The position numbers and the translations under genes are program-made. Shown here piece after piece: positions 1-13,700 of a DNA stretch of 64,000 nt; position 1 is the stretch's first letter; each line of letters starts with the position of its first letter. This DNA comes from Antedon mediterranea (lineage: Eukaryota; Echinodermata; Crinoidea; Comatulida; Antedonidae): positions 13,991,001 through 14,055,000 of the forward strand of contig NC_092680.1 of NCBI RefSeq assembly GCF_964355755.1. The letters run 5' to 3'. The notes under the pieces were generated by a model that saw nothing but the letters and a program-made list of their open reading frames with translations, made no database searches and had not been told where the DNA came from.

Positions 1-505
1 TATTTCTGTCTTGAGAATAATGAATAATTAGGAGCCTTCTGCAAATTATTTTAAACGACAAAACACGTTTCAGATTGGCCGCTGTTAAAAAATGTTTGAA
101 AAACAACCATTCTAATTATTCACATAATTATTATTCATAAATGGCTATGGTTTGACTGTCAAAACAAAATGTTTGTGTCATACACGGAGCAATCCATTTT
201 GGGAAATACCCTATATATGCAAACAAACAATAAGAAATGATGATAATAATTTGTTGTATTCGAATTGGAACTTTTGTACTCAACGGAAAATCCATTGAGT
301 ATTTTTTGTATTCGAATGGCAAACGTTAAATAACGCAAACGTTTTCGTGGAGTTTGTATTCAACGCTCGAAATACTGCATCTCAAATTGCCATAAAGTGC
401 TCAATAAAGTCAGGCAAGTATATAAAATACCGTGTTTAGGGGAGCTTACTCAAGGGAGGCATTTATTTTTTTGGGTGTGATATGGTAACATTTATGATAC
501 AATAA

Positions 506-766
506 ATGTATCCTAGATATGAACAAATACAACACAATTTATATCAAGAAGTGATAAAATACAGTAAAAATCCATCCCGGTCCATCACTTCTTGTACTAA
601 TAGGTTTCGCAACAGCTTCTATCCAGCTGCCATTCGGGCACTGAATACTACCGTAGTTGCGAAACCGTACGAGGGTGATGTGACATTATATCACTGTAAT
701 TGTGGTTTTTATCATTACGTGTACAGCCCCATTAGAGAATGTGTTCATTTTTACCCGAAGTTTTGA
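506..766 (+). pseudogene. Probable non-LTR retrotransposon C-terminal fragment
   Basis: An 86-codon open frame. Its middle (NRFRNSFYPAAIRALN) resembles the short conserved block near the C-terminus of many LINE reverse transcriptases, where a polar stretch is followed by SFYP and AIRxLN. No reverse transcriptase core is found upstream, so this is a 5'-truncated copy. It lies antisense within the UBA6 gene. The family match is by eye only. Confidence 0.4.
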
Positions 767-780
767 AAAACTTCGGGTAA
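751..780. repeat. Perfect 14-bp stem hairpin at the stop codon of the 506-766 frame
   Basis: Bases 751-764 (TTACCCGAAGTTTT) are the exact reverse complement of 767-780, with a 2-base loop. The TGA stop at 764-766 sits at the hairpin apex. It could be a 3'-end structure of the retroelement or a chance small palindrome. Confidence 0.8.
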
Positions 781-1575
781 ATGTCACTTAACCTCCTACT
801 GTGACATGTGTTTATTTAAGTCCAACTTTGATAGGCAGGTCGTTAAACTATTTGATCATTGCCGACTTCTGCTAGTTTTTGCCTGACCATTGACCTTGCA
901 TACTGAAGAATGTACCTTTTCCTAATCAATCAATTACAAGAGAGCTAATAAAATCACAGGGGTATAATAGGATTCAGGTAATTAATCACCTGCTAATAGT
1001 TGATTTATCTGATAAGGATTTTGACCAAAAAGTTCTAATGGGGATGTACACCTAATGATTGTTATTTATATCTGTTTTTTGTGTCTCAGAGCAAACACAA
1101 TTTCTATGTATATATTTTGTTTTACTGTATATGCAAATGACAATAAAAGGAAATAATGATTTCCACTAATGAATAAATAAAAAATACAAAAAGAAATGTG
1201 TTACAATACATAGCCTATGTAAATACATGGACATGATTGGTTGAAACTAGCATCACATGACTAAACTGCTGCGAGGATCGTAAATCATATATGTCCTCGA
1301 GTACGATAATATTGACTGTGTAATTGGTGTGTGATAACACTCGTGTTTGGCCATCTACTGTGACTCGAACTCAGATTAGTCCACATCACAACGACAACGT
1401 TTTATAACTAAACTATTAAAACTATGCATACATAGCTTCCTCATTTTGTTATTCGCCCTCTATAGATGAGACAAAAGACTGTTTGTGATTGGTCAAGGGG
1501 GAGATGATTCAAATTGGGTGCAAAGTTTATTCAAAAATTGGGAATATATTCAAATATGGTAAAAAAAATACTCAC

Positions 1576-1717
1576 TTTTACTGAGCCAACAAATTCTGGT
1601 ATGTTGGTTAATCGGATGATACTTTTGACATTTGGTAATTGCAAATCTTGATCTGTGACCTTGATATTGCTGAAAAACGCACACAGACGGGCAACACTTA
1701 TCACAAATGATATATGC
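1576..1717 (-). CDS. UBA6: UBA6 exon 22 (residues ~722-769)
   Basis: 142 nt. Acceptor TTTTTTTCAG before 1717, donor GTGAGT after 1576. Encodes the segment after the SPKRPP block; it ends ..IPEFVGSVK, comparable to the region before the re-entry into the active adenylation domain. Last exon recognised; it ends in phase 0. Confidence 0.88.
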
Positions 1718-4700
1718 CTGAAAAAAAAACCCATTGTATTTCAATTTGCTGTTGTGATAAAACCAGTATGGAATATAGATTTGCAGATGACCATATATAC
1801 AAACAATATTATATTATGACACAAATATTATTCTATTTGTAGTAGAATTTTTTACTGCTATCTACAATTTATCAAGCACAATTATTTACTGTATTTAGGG
1901 GAATTTATTTACCTCCACCAAGGAGGTCCATTGTGTTTGTTTGTTTGTCTGTCTGTTTTTAGCAGGATTACTCAAAAAGTAATTACAGAATCTTTACCAA
2001 AATGGAAATACATATAGATGTGTGATCAAGGTCCACTCCATTAAATTTTAGAGGCAATCCGGACCATGGTCCCAATTCTGGACCACTTTTTAGTATTATT
2101 TTCAGACCTGCTAGTGTTAAAAGATAGGAGAGTATTTTCAAAAGCCAGCGAGCAGTCTTAAAGTAACAAGTAAACTGAAATTTCATTTTCTTGAGAACTA
2201 CTTGTCCACAAAACTTCATTTTTGTACAAGAGACAAGAGTTCTAATTTTTGATTTGTAATTTTAAAACATAATTTGATTTAATTTACAGGTTTTTTGATG
2301 CGAGTAGTTTTAAAAACATATTTCTTTTCAAATTCACTCGTTTGATTTTCGCGTTGCTGTTCTATTGTTAGTCAACTGAAGCTATTGTTAATTGAAAGGC
2401 TTGTTACATACCCATTACACCAAATTCGCATACACATGCTTGTAGTGAAATTAGCCTAAATCACACACAGCATTAAGACACATACAAATATAGATATATA
2501 GGTATACAGGTTTACAGTAGGCGGAGGTATGCACTCTGGGAGCGAGTGGCTTTCTAGTTCTATTATGAAATGTTTCCATATTACAAAAAACAAACACCTC
2601 ATCCTATTTAGTGTAATTCTAACCCTAAACAGATTAGGTTTATTTTTACAAATAGCAAGCATTTCAATAATTATATGGTAACCAATGTTTTCATTCCGAG
2701 ATCCAGTCGGTTGCTCAATTTTAGAAAACAACAAAATAACTTACAGTTCATTGTTTTCGTCGAAAACTTGAGGTGTTGGTGGCCGTTTGGGTGACTGCCA
2801 GAAAAGAGCTGTAAAAAAACAAAGTGTTACTCTACATATTTTACACACTCTTTAATTACAAATAAACATTATACAACATTAAATAACACATTATGTTGAA
2901 ACATGCAATTGTTAATTATTCACAAGTTTGCCAGTACCATGCTCTAGAGTATTCGAATATAGTGATTGCAAATGAACATTTTTAATAAAAAAAAAACCCA
3001 GGTTATATTCATCACCTTTATTTGAAAATAATTTGATAGGAAACAATTTAATTCTTCTTCTTCTTTGAAATTGATTTGTAATTTATATACACAGTGGTTT
3101 TAATTAAAGACAATTTCCTTTCAATTGTTGACGTTTTATACATATAAATGCATATATATTATTTTAAAAACATTAAAACAGGTCATTCCTTGTCATAAAT
3201 GTACATTTTATGGTTAATTACAATAAAAAGAAAAAAAATAATGCACTACCTAAGTAGCTCACGTTGAATGTTCTCTCGTGGTAAGCTAGCTAGGCTTAGT
3301 TTTGTAGACCTAGCTTTTAAACATTGGTAACGTACAAATATTATATGCTAGATAGGACTAGCCTGGCATTGTCTAGTTGCGCTCACACTGATTAAAATTT
3401 GTTTTTATTTTTAATGTCTAGCCTTTCATAAATTTATGACTATTGTATAATAAAATAATGTTGTGAATGTAGTATATAAAGTAAATTCTCAAATAGTAAA
3501 AAGTTTTTCTTAAATATAATATATTAAATATTATTCATAATGGCGAGAGGTGTTTGATCGTGTTTGTTTGTTTCTGTCTGTATTTGTTAGTTAGCAGGAT
3601 TACTTAAAATGTTATTGTCCGATTTCATAAGATTTTAAAAGATGGTTTCATAGTTACGAAAACGTAATCCTTACAGAGTGAGTGAGTGGCCGAGCGGTTA
3701 AGACAGTGGAACCGTAATTACGTAGACATAACATCGGCAGGGGTTCCAGGCTCACTCACTCCATGGTTCTGGTGGTAGAATGAGTCTTCTCGGATAAGGA
3801 CTATAAACCGTAGGTCCAGTGTACACATCTAGCTCATGTGCACTTTAAAGAACCTAGTACATCTTTCGAGACGAGTAGGGGGTTACCCCGGTGTATTAGT
3901 ACATCACAGCCACTGATCTGGCCCTCTGACTGGGCCCTCTGGGAGACCAGTCTTTGACTGAAGAGGTTACCCAGTATAAATATATATTTCAATCAATCAA
4001 TCCTGCTAATAATGTAGAGAATGTGGCTTTAAAGGTACTGTAGCTCCACTTCTACTTACTTCCATCCTTTAGTAAACTGTCTCTTGGAAAAACTCTTAAA
4101 AGATTTTGAGCCTGTAAATAACAAACCAATTATCATTATGACAAAATAAAGTATGAATACAGAAATCAATTTACCATTTTCTATAAGACATGTTAGTAAT
4201 CAGCATAAAATCATTCTGGGCTCTAGAATTTGAGAAAATGGTAGACAAATGTTTTTACGTTTTAAATGAATTTATATGTTGTCCTGATCACGTACAGCAA
4301 ATCAACCATTTGTCAACAACCGCCTTCATATGCAAATAAGCATAAATGCAAATTAGAATCAAATGAGTTTATTCTCTCCTGACATCATACTGCTAACTTT
4401 GAACAGTATAATGATTTGTTGTACATAGTGGCCAACATACAGTAAAAAATTCATTAAAAACTGAAAACCTTTGTCTAAAATTTGCTCAAATGCTAGATTC
4501 AGTAGCCTGGAATAATTGTTATGCTGGTTAATTTTTAAACATTTTGTCTCAATTCAATATTTTTCAGCTAGATTCAGAAGCTTTGCTGCTATTCCAATGT
4601 CAACACATTATAATACCTTGTAATTGAAATATTTCTGAAACTTCAACCTGCCAGTAGAAATGCATTCGTTCCAGTTGGCTGGTCGGTATCCAAGGAACTT

Positions 4701-7700
4701 AACAGCTTGTATCACACCTTCTGGTTGCTCTCCTGATTTTAGTTTCTGAAATACACAATTAAATTGGAATACAGTATACAAATAATAAATGTTTATGAGT
4801 GTGATGGTACAAATAATTTAATTCGGTGAAAGATGAAATTCTATTAGATGATATTTCACCAAATGAAATTATTTGTACCATTGCATGAATATAAAAACAT
4901 TCATTATTTGTTTTATATAAGTAGATTCTTGCCATTGCTCTGATCTTGTTATTGTGAAGGAGAAATCATGTTGATGGTGTTATATAATATTTAAATGTCC
5001 ACAATGCTGGATAATGATCATAGGCATTGCCATATGCCCATGTTTTGCGGGCATAAATTAAAAACTAGTGCTGTGCTACTATACAACCTATAACAAAAAT
5101 CTTGTATGTGACTTTTTTCACTTCCACAGATTCCCTTATATTTAAAGATTTAGAGTATTGTGACATGTAGCCGCTTTATATTGAAACTGTTACACTTGAA
5201 TTACCTTTAGAATTGTTTGTGCATCTCCATGATCTTTCCAGAATTTGGTAAAAGAAGTAGGCTTGATGGAAAAGAAACTAGCAAACTGAAGAATAAACAA
5301 ACATTAAATATCTACATTATTAAAAACCTTAATTTACATTTATCTAATTGCATTCCACAATACTCAGTAGTGGCATAGGTGTCATTCATAGTGTCATAGT
5401 GGCATAGGTGTCTAACATATTAGCTAGCTATAGTCTATTTATGTAGTGGCATAGGTGTTTACCATATTAGCTAGCTATAGTCTGTTTATTCTGGCATATG
5501 ATATCTCATCCGTGACCTGAAAACTTCAATAAATTGGTTTATATTGTTATAATTGGTAAATTTTGAACTTTGACCCTTATATCTTGATATGCTTCCCTGG
5601 CTGATCCATATTCGTAATCTACGGAAAATTCTGGTGTATAAAAGTTGGATGGCAATACACCTGCCAGTGGACTAGTAGGTCTAATAGGGATTTACAGAGA
5701 TAGGTATAACTTTTGCCATCTAAATACTTGAAAGATCTTTTGATAATACCAAGTATCTTGCTAACAGCACAAGCAACTTTTGTAGTATGAATACAAAAAT
5801 TTATTTGTCAAAAACAATATCAAGATCGAGACTGAATTTCAATTTATTTCTGTAACCAAAACAAATCACCTTACTGTATATGTGTCTATTATTGAATGAA
5901 AGCTCGCACTGCAAAGAATATTTGTATAGGGCATATCTGTATATTTGTATAGGGCATATCTGTATATTTGTATAGGGCATATCTGTATATTTGTATAGGG
6001 CATATCTGTATATTTGTATAGGGCATATCTGTATATTTGTATAGGGCATATCTGTATATTTGTATAGGGCATATCTGTATATTTGTATAGGGCATATCTG
6101 TATATTTGTATAGGGCATATCTGTATATTTGTATAGGGCATATCTGTATATTTGTATAGGGCATATCTGTATATTTGTATAGGGCATATCTGTATATTTG
6201 TATAGGGCATATCTGTATATTTGTATAGGGCATATCTGTATATTTGTATAGGGCATATCTGTATATTTGTATAGGGCATATCTGTATATTTGTATAGGGC
6301 ATATCTGTATATTTGTATAGGGCATATCTGTATATTTGTATAGGGCATATCTGTATATTTGTATAAGGCATATCTGTATATTTGTATAGGGCATATCTGT
6401 ATATTTGTATAGGGCATATCTATATATTTGTATAGGGCATATCTGTATATTTGTATAGGGCATATCTGTATATTTGTATAGGGCATATCTGTATATTTGT
6501 ATAGGGAATATCTGTATATTTGTATAGGGCATATCTGTATATTTGTATAGGGCATATCTGTATATTTGTATAGGGCATATCTGCTTGAAGAAAATATTTA
6601 TCAGCAACGGCCCCACAATGCTGCCTTGAGGGACACCAACTGTTGTGAATCTTAACAAAATCTTCCCATGTTATATCACCTTGTTTGTTCTTTTGTTTTA
6701 ATTTGTTAATATTAATACTCGACTTTTTTATTTAACCATTGTTTTTAGTCGCGTGCAACGTGACTCTACAACTCACTAAGTCGGTCGGTCGGTAAACACT
6801 AATAAATATATTATTACGCCGATTGAAAATTGTAGTACACTGAAACTACGGTTTATAGTCCTTATTATAGACTTGTTCTAAGTGAGGCTCGTACCCCTTA
6901 CGATGTTATAGCTATGGATTACCGCCAATGATGTCCAATTAATATGTATAAAATTAAAAACTCCAACTACTTATAAATGGTCTGCATGGAACTCATCCAC
7001 CTTGATCTGTATATGTTCTTTCAGCAACAAGTTTATTTACACACACCCAATAAACATTGTATGATTGGATGATAACTTTAGCTTGATCCATTCAATAAAA
7101 TCATTAAAAAAATGAAATATCCCGGTTCCCCCACATGGAGGCACTTTAACTATTAAATCCCACACCCTTGCATGAGCTTAAATACACTACATATTAAGTA
7201 GTGTGTAATTTATTAACTTAGCGAGTGAGTTGGCCAAACGGTTAAGGCAGTGGAACTGTAATCGATAGCCTCACTCGTTCCATGGTTCTGGTGGTATAAC
7301 AAGTCTTCTCTTATAAGGACTATAAACCTTACACAAAATGCTCATGTGTACTTTAAAGAACCGACTACATCTTTTGAGACGAGTACGGGGTTACCCCAGT
7401 GTACTAGTTTACACAGCCACTGCTTAAAGTAGGTCTTTTTGTAGGCCTCCTAGCTTGTTGAAGGCGGCAATTTAATAGAAGAAAAATGTCATTCACCTTA
7501 TCTCTAGCCCACTGTATTGTATGTTCAATGGTTGCTGGGAATGACTTTAGTGTACAATATGGAATGTCTTCATCTACAGGGTCTTGCTGGCTGCCATAGG
7601 ACTCAGTCATATTTGCAACAATGACTTGTACGTGACCTTTGGCCCCCATAGTACCGGACTCCAATAGGGATCGTTGATTGGTTACACATCGACTGAGAAA

Positions 7701-10700
7701 ACAAAACAGGTACAATTTAAAACAACTTTCCTAAAACCAACACTCAAAGAACCTCAGCCAAAGCAGAATTTGTCCAGAATTTTGGACCAGTCTAATGTTC
7801 TTCAGTTTATATAAAGTTATGTATTAATTGTTTATTATTAATTTATTTTATTGGACTTGGAATGGAATCACAACATGTTATTAGCATTAGTTTCTTACAA
7901 TAATGTCTATTATTATATGATGTCACAACTAAACCTAGTTTTTCTTTAAAAAGCCTTTATTTATCCTATTGCATCATATTTAGATTGCAATATCGCACAA
8001 TATATGATACAGAATATGCCATTTAAATTTTAATTTGATATTAGCAAAACAAATTCTCCAAATGTTTTATTATTAGTGAAATGTATGAGATCATTATCAA
8101 CTTTTTGTTGGTTCCACACTTATTATTGTCAGGATCTTTTTTTTTTGGATGGTTATCTGCACTTGGCGGATAACCCCTTGTTATTGTCAGAATTTTTTTT
8201 CCCCTATCTTCTTCTTTCTTCCCACGAATTTTGTTCGAAGTGTATCTCTAATTCGTTTCAACATAAGATTGTATAAATTTGTCAGACGATTGACCTCTAA
8301 ACTGTAGATGTGCAAGAAACTTGTTATATGACGTTAGATTCGCGCAGCGTAAGTTAGGCATGATTTTATGAAACTTTATGGTTGACCATATATTCTTGAA
8401 AAAAATTTATTTTTCAATGAAACTTTAGTACTTGGTGTATTTCAAAATATAGAGCAATTTTTGACATAAGTGTGAGTACGTGTATGTAAAATTTCAAAAA
8501 GCTTTCTAATCTAATTTTTCGTATACTTCAGGCCATCGTGAGTATTTCAAAATTTTCAAAAGTCTTTGCGTTTTGCGCACGTACAGCTTGTACAAAGCGT
8601 ATGTGCATGTTGACTTTAATAACCGTGTGCTAAATAGGTAAATTAAGGCAAATTTCTTACCCATCCATATAACGTCTCGCTTCTACATTATCCAGAGCGT
8701 TTACAACTATGTCCATTGATTCAAAGAACGCATCATTAAAAAACTCCTTCTCAGTTTCTTGGCAAACTAAAATGTACATTATTAAACGACTTTAATGTTA
8801 CCCATTATCATAACGATGACAAGGTTGTTGATATTTGGTCATATCATGCAGACATTTTAAAGTACAAGCATCTTTTGGGGGGATTTTAAAGATTTTTATA
8901 AACTCACCTAATTACATATATGACCTAAATATGACCTATAGTAGATATTAATTACTGTTTTGTTCCCACGCGTAACCTTTCGTAGCCTATGTGGGGGCAC
9001 TGTTTTTTTATCGCAAACCTTTTGATCGCAATCTCACACACTTCCACAAAAGGTATTGTTTTTTGATAGCGATACTACACGCTCCCACCCGCTACCACGG
9101 GAAGGTATTGTTTTTTGATTGGGATAATACGAGAGGCTTTGTTTTGCTATGCCTCCAATGGAAGGGCGTTAAATATAAACCATTGTTACCAGCTATCAAA
9201 AGAGAACAATGCTAGTATAATAACCCAACTTGAATCAACAAGTTCTACCCCTCCAATTACGCCCGAATAGGCCTATGCCTTGCTACATAGGTTTTTTTGA
9301 TTTTTTTGGTAGGCCTATCTAGTTAAGGAGTTGGGTAGTTGAGTGGTAGGACATTTGATTGTCATACAGAGAGACCTGGGTTCAATTCCCGACAACTCCC
9401 AGTCTACTCAGCTGTAAATGAGTACCTGGTTGAAAGAAAGGATAAGGTGGTGTGAAAATTAACTGACCACTCTACCACATAATGCCAAGGCTTAGGTAAA
9501 ATGAACTCCTAACAGCTCATTACCCTATGTTCAGAATTGAATATTAACTTTTACTAACTAATACTGCACTTTTTAAACATTGTTAAACTCTGGGCCAAGC
9601 TAGTTAGGCAAAATAAATATATCGAGCGTAACTGCTGTATTTTTCAATCATTGTTGCCCTTGATTCATTGAAAACAATGGTGTTTATAACACATTATGAT
9701 AGACGCGTGGCAAAACAATGTCTCTTGTAAGATCGTGATAAAAACAAAATACCTCGAAGCAATGCGTAGCCACAAAGTAGCCATAAAGCTGTAACATGGG
9801 TTATTTTGCAGTAATTTTTATCTGTAATGTATGTTACAATATTACATACGCTATAATTGTAAAAATATACTGTACCTTTGTTTTGATGGGCAACTATGGT
9901 TAATGCTAAATATAAAAAAATATTAATTAACAGCAATTCTATCTATATGTTTGTTTAAAAAAATGATTCTATAGTTTGGTTTTTAAACAAAACCAGAGAT
10001 TAAATAGATAGTTATATAAAGAATCCAATGAATTAGCCTACAAATTGTATACAGCATCCTATATATTTTGAGAAAGAATGCAATGATCTATACATTAGAA
10101 ATGTATATAGTCAATTCAATTTTTAAGTATAAAAAAAATAAAACTTCAAAAAACACAGGGCATATACAGAAATATCTAGATATGATTATTTTCATCTTGT
10201 TTCGGGTTGCTTTCAAATTTTGCTGCAACTGGCAAAAATATGATATACTGTATAAATGAGCATGATACATACCTGGGTTGATATTCTTTGCAGACTCTGC
10301 CCCTGTTGTTGATTTTGGTTTCTAAACAATGACAATATTTTAGTTACTTTGATTATTATTTGTAGAAGCTTACAAAAAAAGTGGAGGAAACTGATTTAAT
10401 TTTACACTAAAAACGATGAAAAGTAGACTGAATAGTAGAAGACAGAAATAATAATGACATGGAACAATCTAAATCATAGATTAGAACCTCACAATTTGAT
10501 AGCTTAAACAAACAGGAGTAATTTCTCTACCAAAATTGGTTCTTCATCCATAGTCTTAAAATTCAAATTTATTCTAGACTCAATTTATTCTGTCATGGAG
10601 TTAGGTTTATTCTACATCCCCACCAACATTATGGACATTTGAGGATGAAACAGAAAGAATATAACAAATTATATGTTCTATTTACCTGGATATGCTTTGG

Positions 10701-13700
10701 TCTAAAGAGAAACTGCCGATTCAAATTAGATTTTTCAATTAGATCGTTGTCTGTTATGGTGATCTGTAAATTTAATCATATAAATGTAAAATATTGGTAA
10801 ATTTTAATATGATAGTGAGATAGTAAGAATTACTATCTTATTTTGTATTTTTATGTTAATTTTTTGGTTTTTACCTTTCCACCCTTACGACCTCCAACAC
10901 CCAACAGGGCATAGTTTTTGAGCATCTCACAGCCAATGGCACCACATCCTACCATAAAGAGATTCAATATTCCAAGCTTGCTCAGAAGGGTTTCTCCAAT
11001 ACAGATTCGAAGTGCATCATAACGGTCACCTCTGTAAACAAATCATTATTACAAAATAAATATATAATATATAATATTTTCTTTTAATACATTTTTTTAA
11101 AAATTACATTTACAATTACACACAATATCCATTTAAATTTTTTTTTAAACAGTTTAAATTGAAGGCATATTGTCCAGGATTTGATGCAAAATCACCAGCA
11201 ATCATAATGAGGATAGTTTGATGAGAATATGCTTCTTTAATCGACAAAGTATGGTGGAAATTGTTAGTAGTTGGAATATTGGAGATTTAATTGATAAGTT
11301 GTCAGGATTTATAAAAGTAGGAGATGTCCAGTTGTCTCTTGTCAGGTGATTCATTATGGGTGTGAATTCCTCATCAATTGTTGGTTTACACGTTGTTTGT
11401 TAATAATATACACAGAATCACATAAACTGTAATACAATCAACCTAATTGATGAAGCAATTTTATACCTTTGTTTGAAATCTTGTGCTGGTACAGAACTTG
11501 GTTCAGGCAATACCTCTTGGGCGTCAACAAACATCTAAAAAACGAGTATCAAAAGAATCTATGGTCAAATAAAACACTTTTTTTACTCCTATTACAAAAA
11601 GAACCAGTTTTTCTTTTTAAAAGGGCACCTATAAAAAGAACAGTGACAATTGAAGGGTAAAAAAAGAAATTTGAAGTTTGGGAATTGTACAGCTAGTAAT
11701 AATTGGATTGATATTTAACCACAGTAAGCCTACAACACTTTTACCATGCACAACGGTATGCTTAACAAATACAATATCTATTACATTGTATATTAAGCTC
11801 TATTCTACACTATCAAACTAGTTTAATAAAAAAAAATTTGATTTGCCCAAATATGGTAGTAATATATGTCCATATTACCCCTAATATCCTACGCATCCTG
11901 TATTGCTCTATTATTCTTCCCTATTTGAGTTATTGTAATATTGTTTGGTGCAACACATACCCCACAAACCTTAATAAATTGCATACCCTCCAAAAGAAGG
12001 CTATCAGAATTATATCTGGCGCGCCTCCGCTTTCCCATTCCTCTCATTTATTTTTAAATCTTAATCTCATCAAACTTAATGATATCAATTTAATTCAACA
12101 AACCATTTTTGTCTACTCTGCCTTAAACAACATCCTTCCTCACCATCTTTGTTATCTATTTACTTCCAATTCCTTCTTTCATTCCCATCACACACGTACT
12201 AAAAATGAATTATCTATACCCTCCCATAGAACAAATTCTTTCCAACATAACATTCGATACTCTGGACCAACCCCTATGGAACAACTTACCACCCTACATT
12301 TTAAAATCTGCTTCCCCTAAGATACTTCTCTCAAAATTAAAAAAAAATACACCTTTTCTACTAATTAAATATTTATTAATCGGTCATGTCTTGATCTGCA
12401 GTACCAACAGATTTTTTTTTTCTGTTATTTATATTTTAGATTATGAAATTTATTATGATTTTCTTCAATGCATTTCTTTTCTTTTTTATTTGTGTTAAGG
12501 CTCGCCCAACACAAGATGTTAAAAACATCTTTCAGGGCTTTTGCCTTCATTTTCTGATATACTTTATAATTCTGTACAATCCTGTTTCTTGTTTTCCTAC
12601 TGTATGTATTCAGATTTTGTAAATAAATGTCTATTGAATTGAATTGAATTTTTGTCACATAAAGTTTGATAGTGTAGATAGAGCTTTATAATACATTTTT
12701 TTACATAACATTTTAAACCTACCCATTGATCAAGTGGAGTGTACTTAGATGTGACAGCTTTCAGAACCTCTTGCGCAATTACTCCACCAAGGAAGGCTGT
12801 CAGAGGAGAGAAGCATCCTTCTGCAGAGTATGCCAGTGCCTTGATGGCATCAGTGTCAAGTGTCTGCTTGTTCACAAGGGAGGTATTAACTTCTTTTGCT
12901 ATAGATACTAACTCACAAGCATCATCTTCATCTCTGAATGAAAAGTATATATCAAAATGAATACTGACTTAAAATATTTTATTGTGAAGTACAGACTGTC
13001 TGATGCTTTAAGTGCATGATTTTAAATGTGTCAAATGTTATATATTCAGATGTTCAGACGTAATTTGAAACAGAAAGATGAACAACAAATCATTGGTGGA
13101 TATCAAAATATCTATTTTCATATCAACAAAATGACACTTAACATTCAACATATAATACCGCAAAATACCGTAAAATGTTGGGAAAAGTTGTCCCTTTTTT
13201 GCTGTTCCTCTGCATTCGAGCAAATAAAATTTATCTTAAGAGCTGGATTCTTAAATCAATTATTTATTATGAACTACGATTCAAACTAATTTATTATTTA
13301 ATGTGGAGTAAATATTCACAGTCTTAACATCTTTTTATTTGCTATTTTATAATATAGAACTCAAAATGTAATAAGTTTATCTTGTCTTTTAATATGTCAA
13401 TTTAAACGGATATATAGTATTAAATTTTACCTAAATCATTTATAATAATATGAATGCATGTACGCAATTGTAGATATTATTTAATACTACTATACAGAAT
13501 AAAATAAAGGTACAGTATGATAAAAAATAATAATCTGCTGTGTGGGGCTAAAGGTAGGTGCGCACATAGCAAAGCATGAGCCTTTCTGCTGTGTGGGGCT
13601 AAAGGTAGGTGCGCATATAGCAAAGCATGAGCCTTTCTGCTGTGTGGGGCTAAAGGTAGGTGTGCATATAGCAAAGCATGAGCCTTTCTGCTGTGTGGGG

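Larger units (their letters stand above)
1..1575. other. Left-edge region, inside the next UBA6 intron
   Basis: No UBA6 exon could be recognised left of exon 22, so the next exon is probably outside the window. The stretch holds a retrotransposon C-terminal fragment (506-766) with a 30-bp hairpin at its stop; otherwise it is AT-rich sequence without recognisable features. Confidence 0.6.
2809..4059 (-). other. UBA6 intron 20: repeat-filled
   Basis: Holds an inverted fragment of the TTAA-flanked element family (3138-3352), a fragment of Helitron-like family A (3545-3660) and a tRNA-derived SINE (3676-4003). The rest is AT-rich with no recognisable feature. Confidence 0.7.
5286..7496 (-). other. 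UBA6 intron 17: minisatellite, LINE and SINE remnants
   Basis: 5370-5480 has short direct repeats (GTAGTGGCATAGGTGT three times, TTAGCTAGCTATAGTCT twice). Then come the 23-bp minisatellite (5919-6583), a reverse transcriptase scrap (6584-6658) and two SINE copies (6845-6925, 7220-7425). Confidence 0.75.
11535..12722 (-). other. UBA6 intron 10: holds an antisense LINE copy
   Basis: 11535-11790 has no recognisable feature. The rest is a 5'-truncated LINE (11822-12656) bracketed by 24-bp inverted sequences. Confidence 0.7.

Noticed and set aside
5801-6658. Three overlapping long minus-strand open frames with YRYALYKY-type repeats
   Set aside because: They are the same 23-bp minisatellite read in three phases, in an intron; no non-repeat protein context apart from a reverse transcriptase scrap.
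8991-9215. 74-codon plus-strand frame
   Set aside because: Built from two diverged GGTATTGTTTTTTGAT modules of a probable decayed transposon; no protein similarity seen.
9328-9400. Functional tRNA-Asp gene
   Set aside because: Good cloverleaf, but no pol III T-run terminator follows and a SINE body continues directly.
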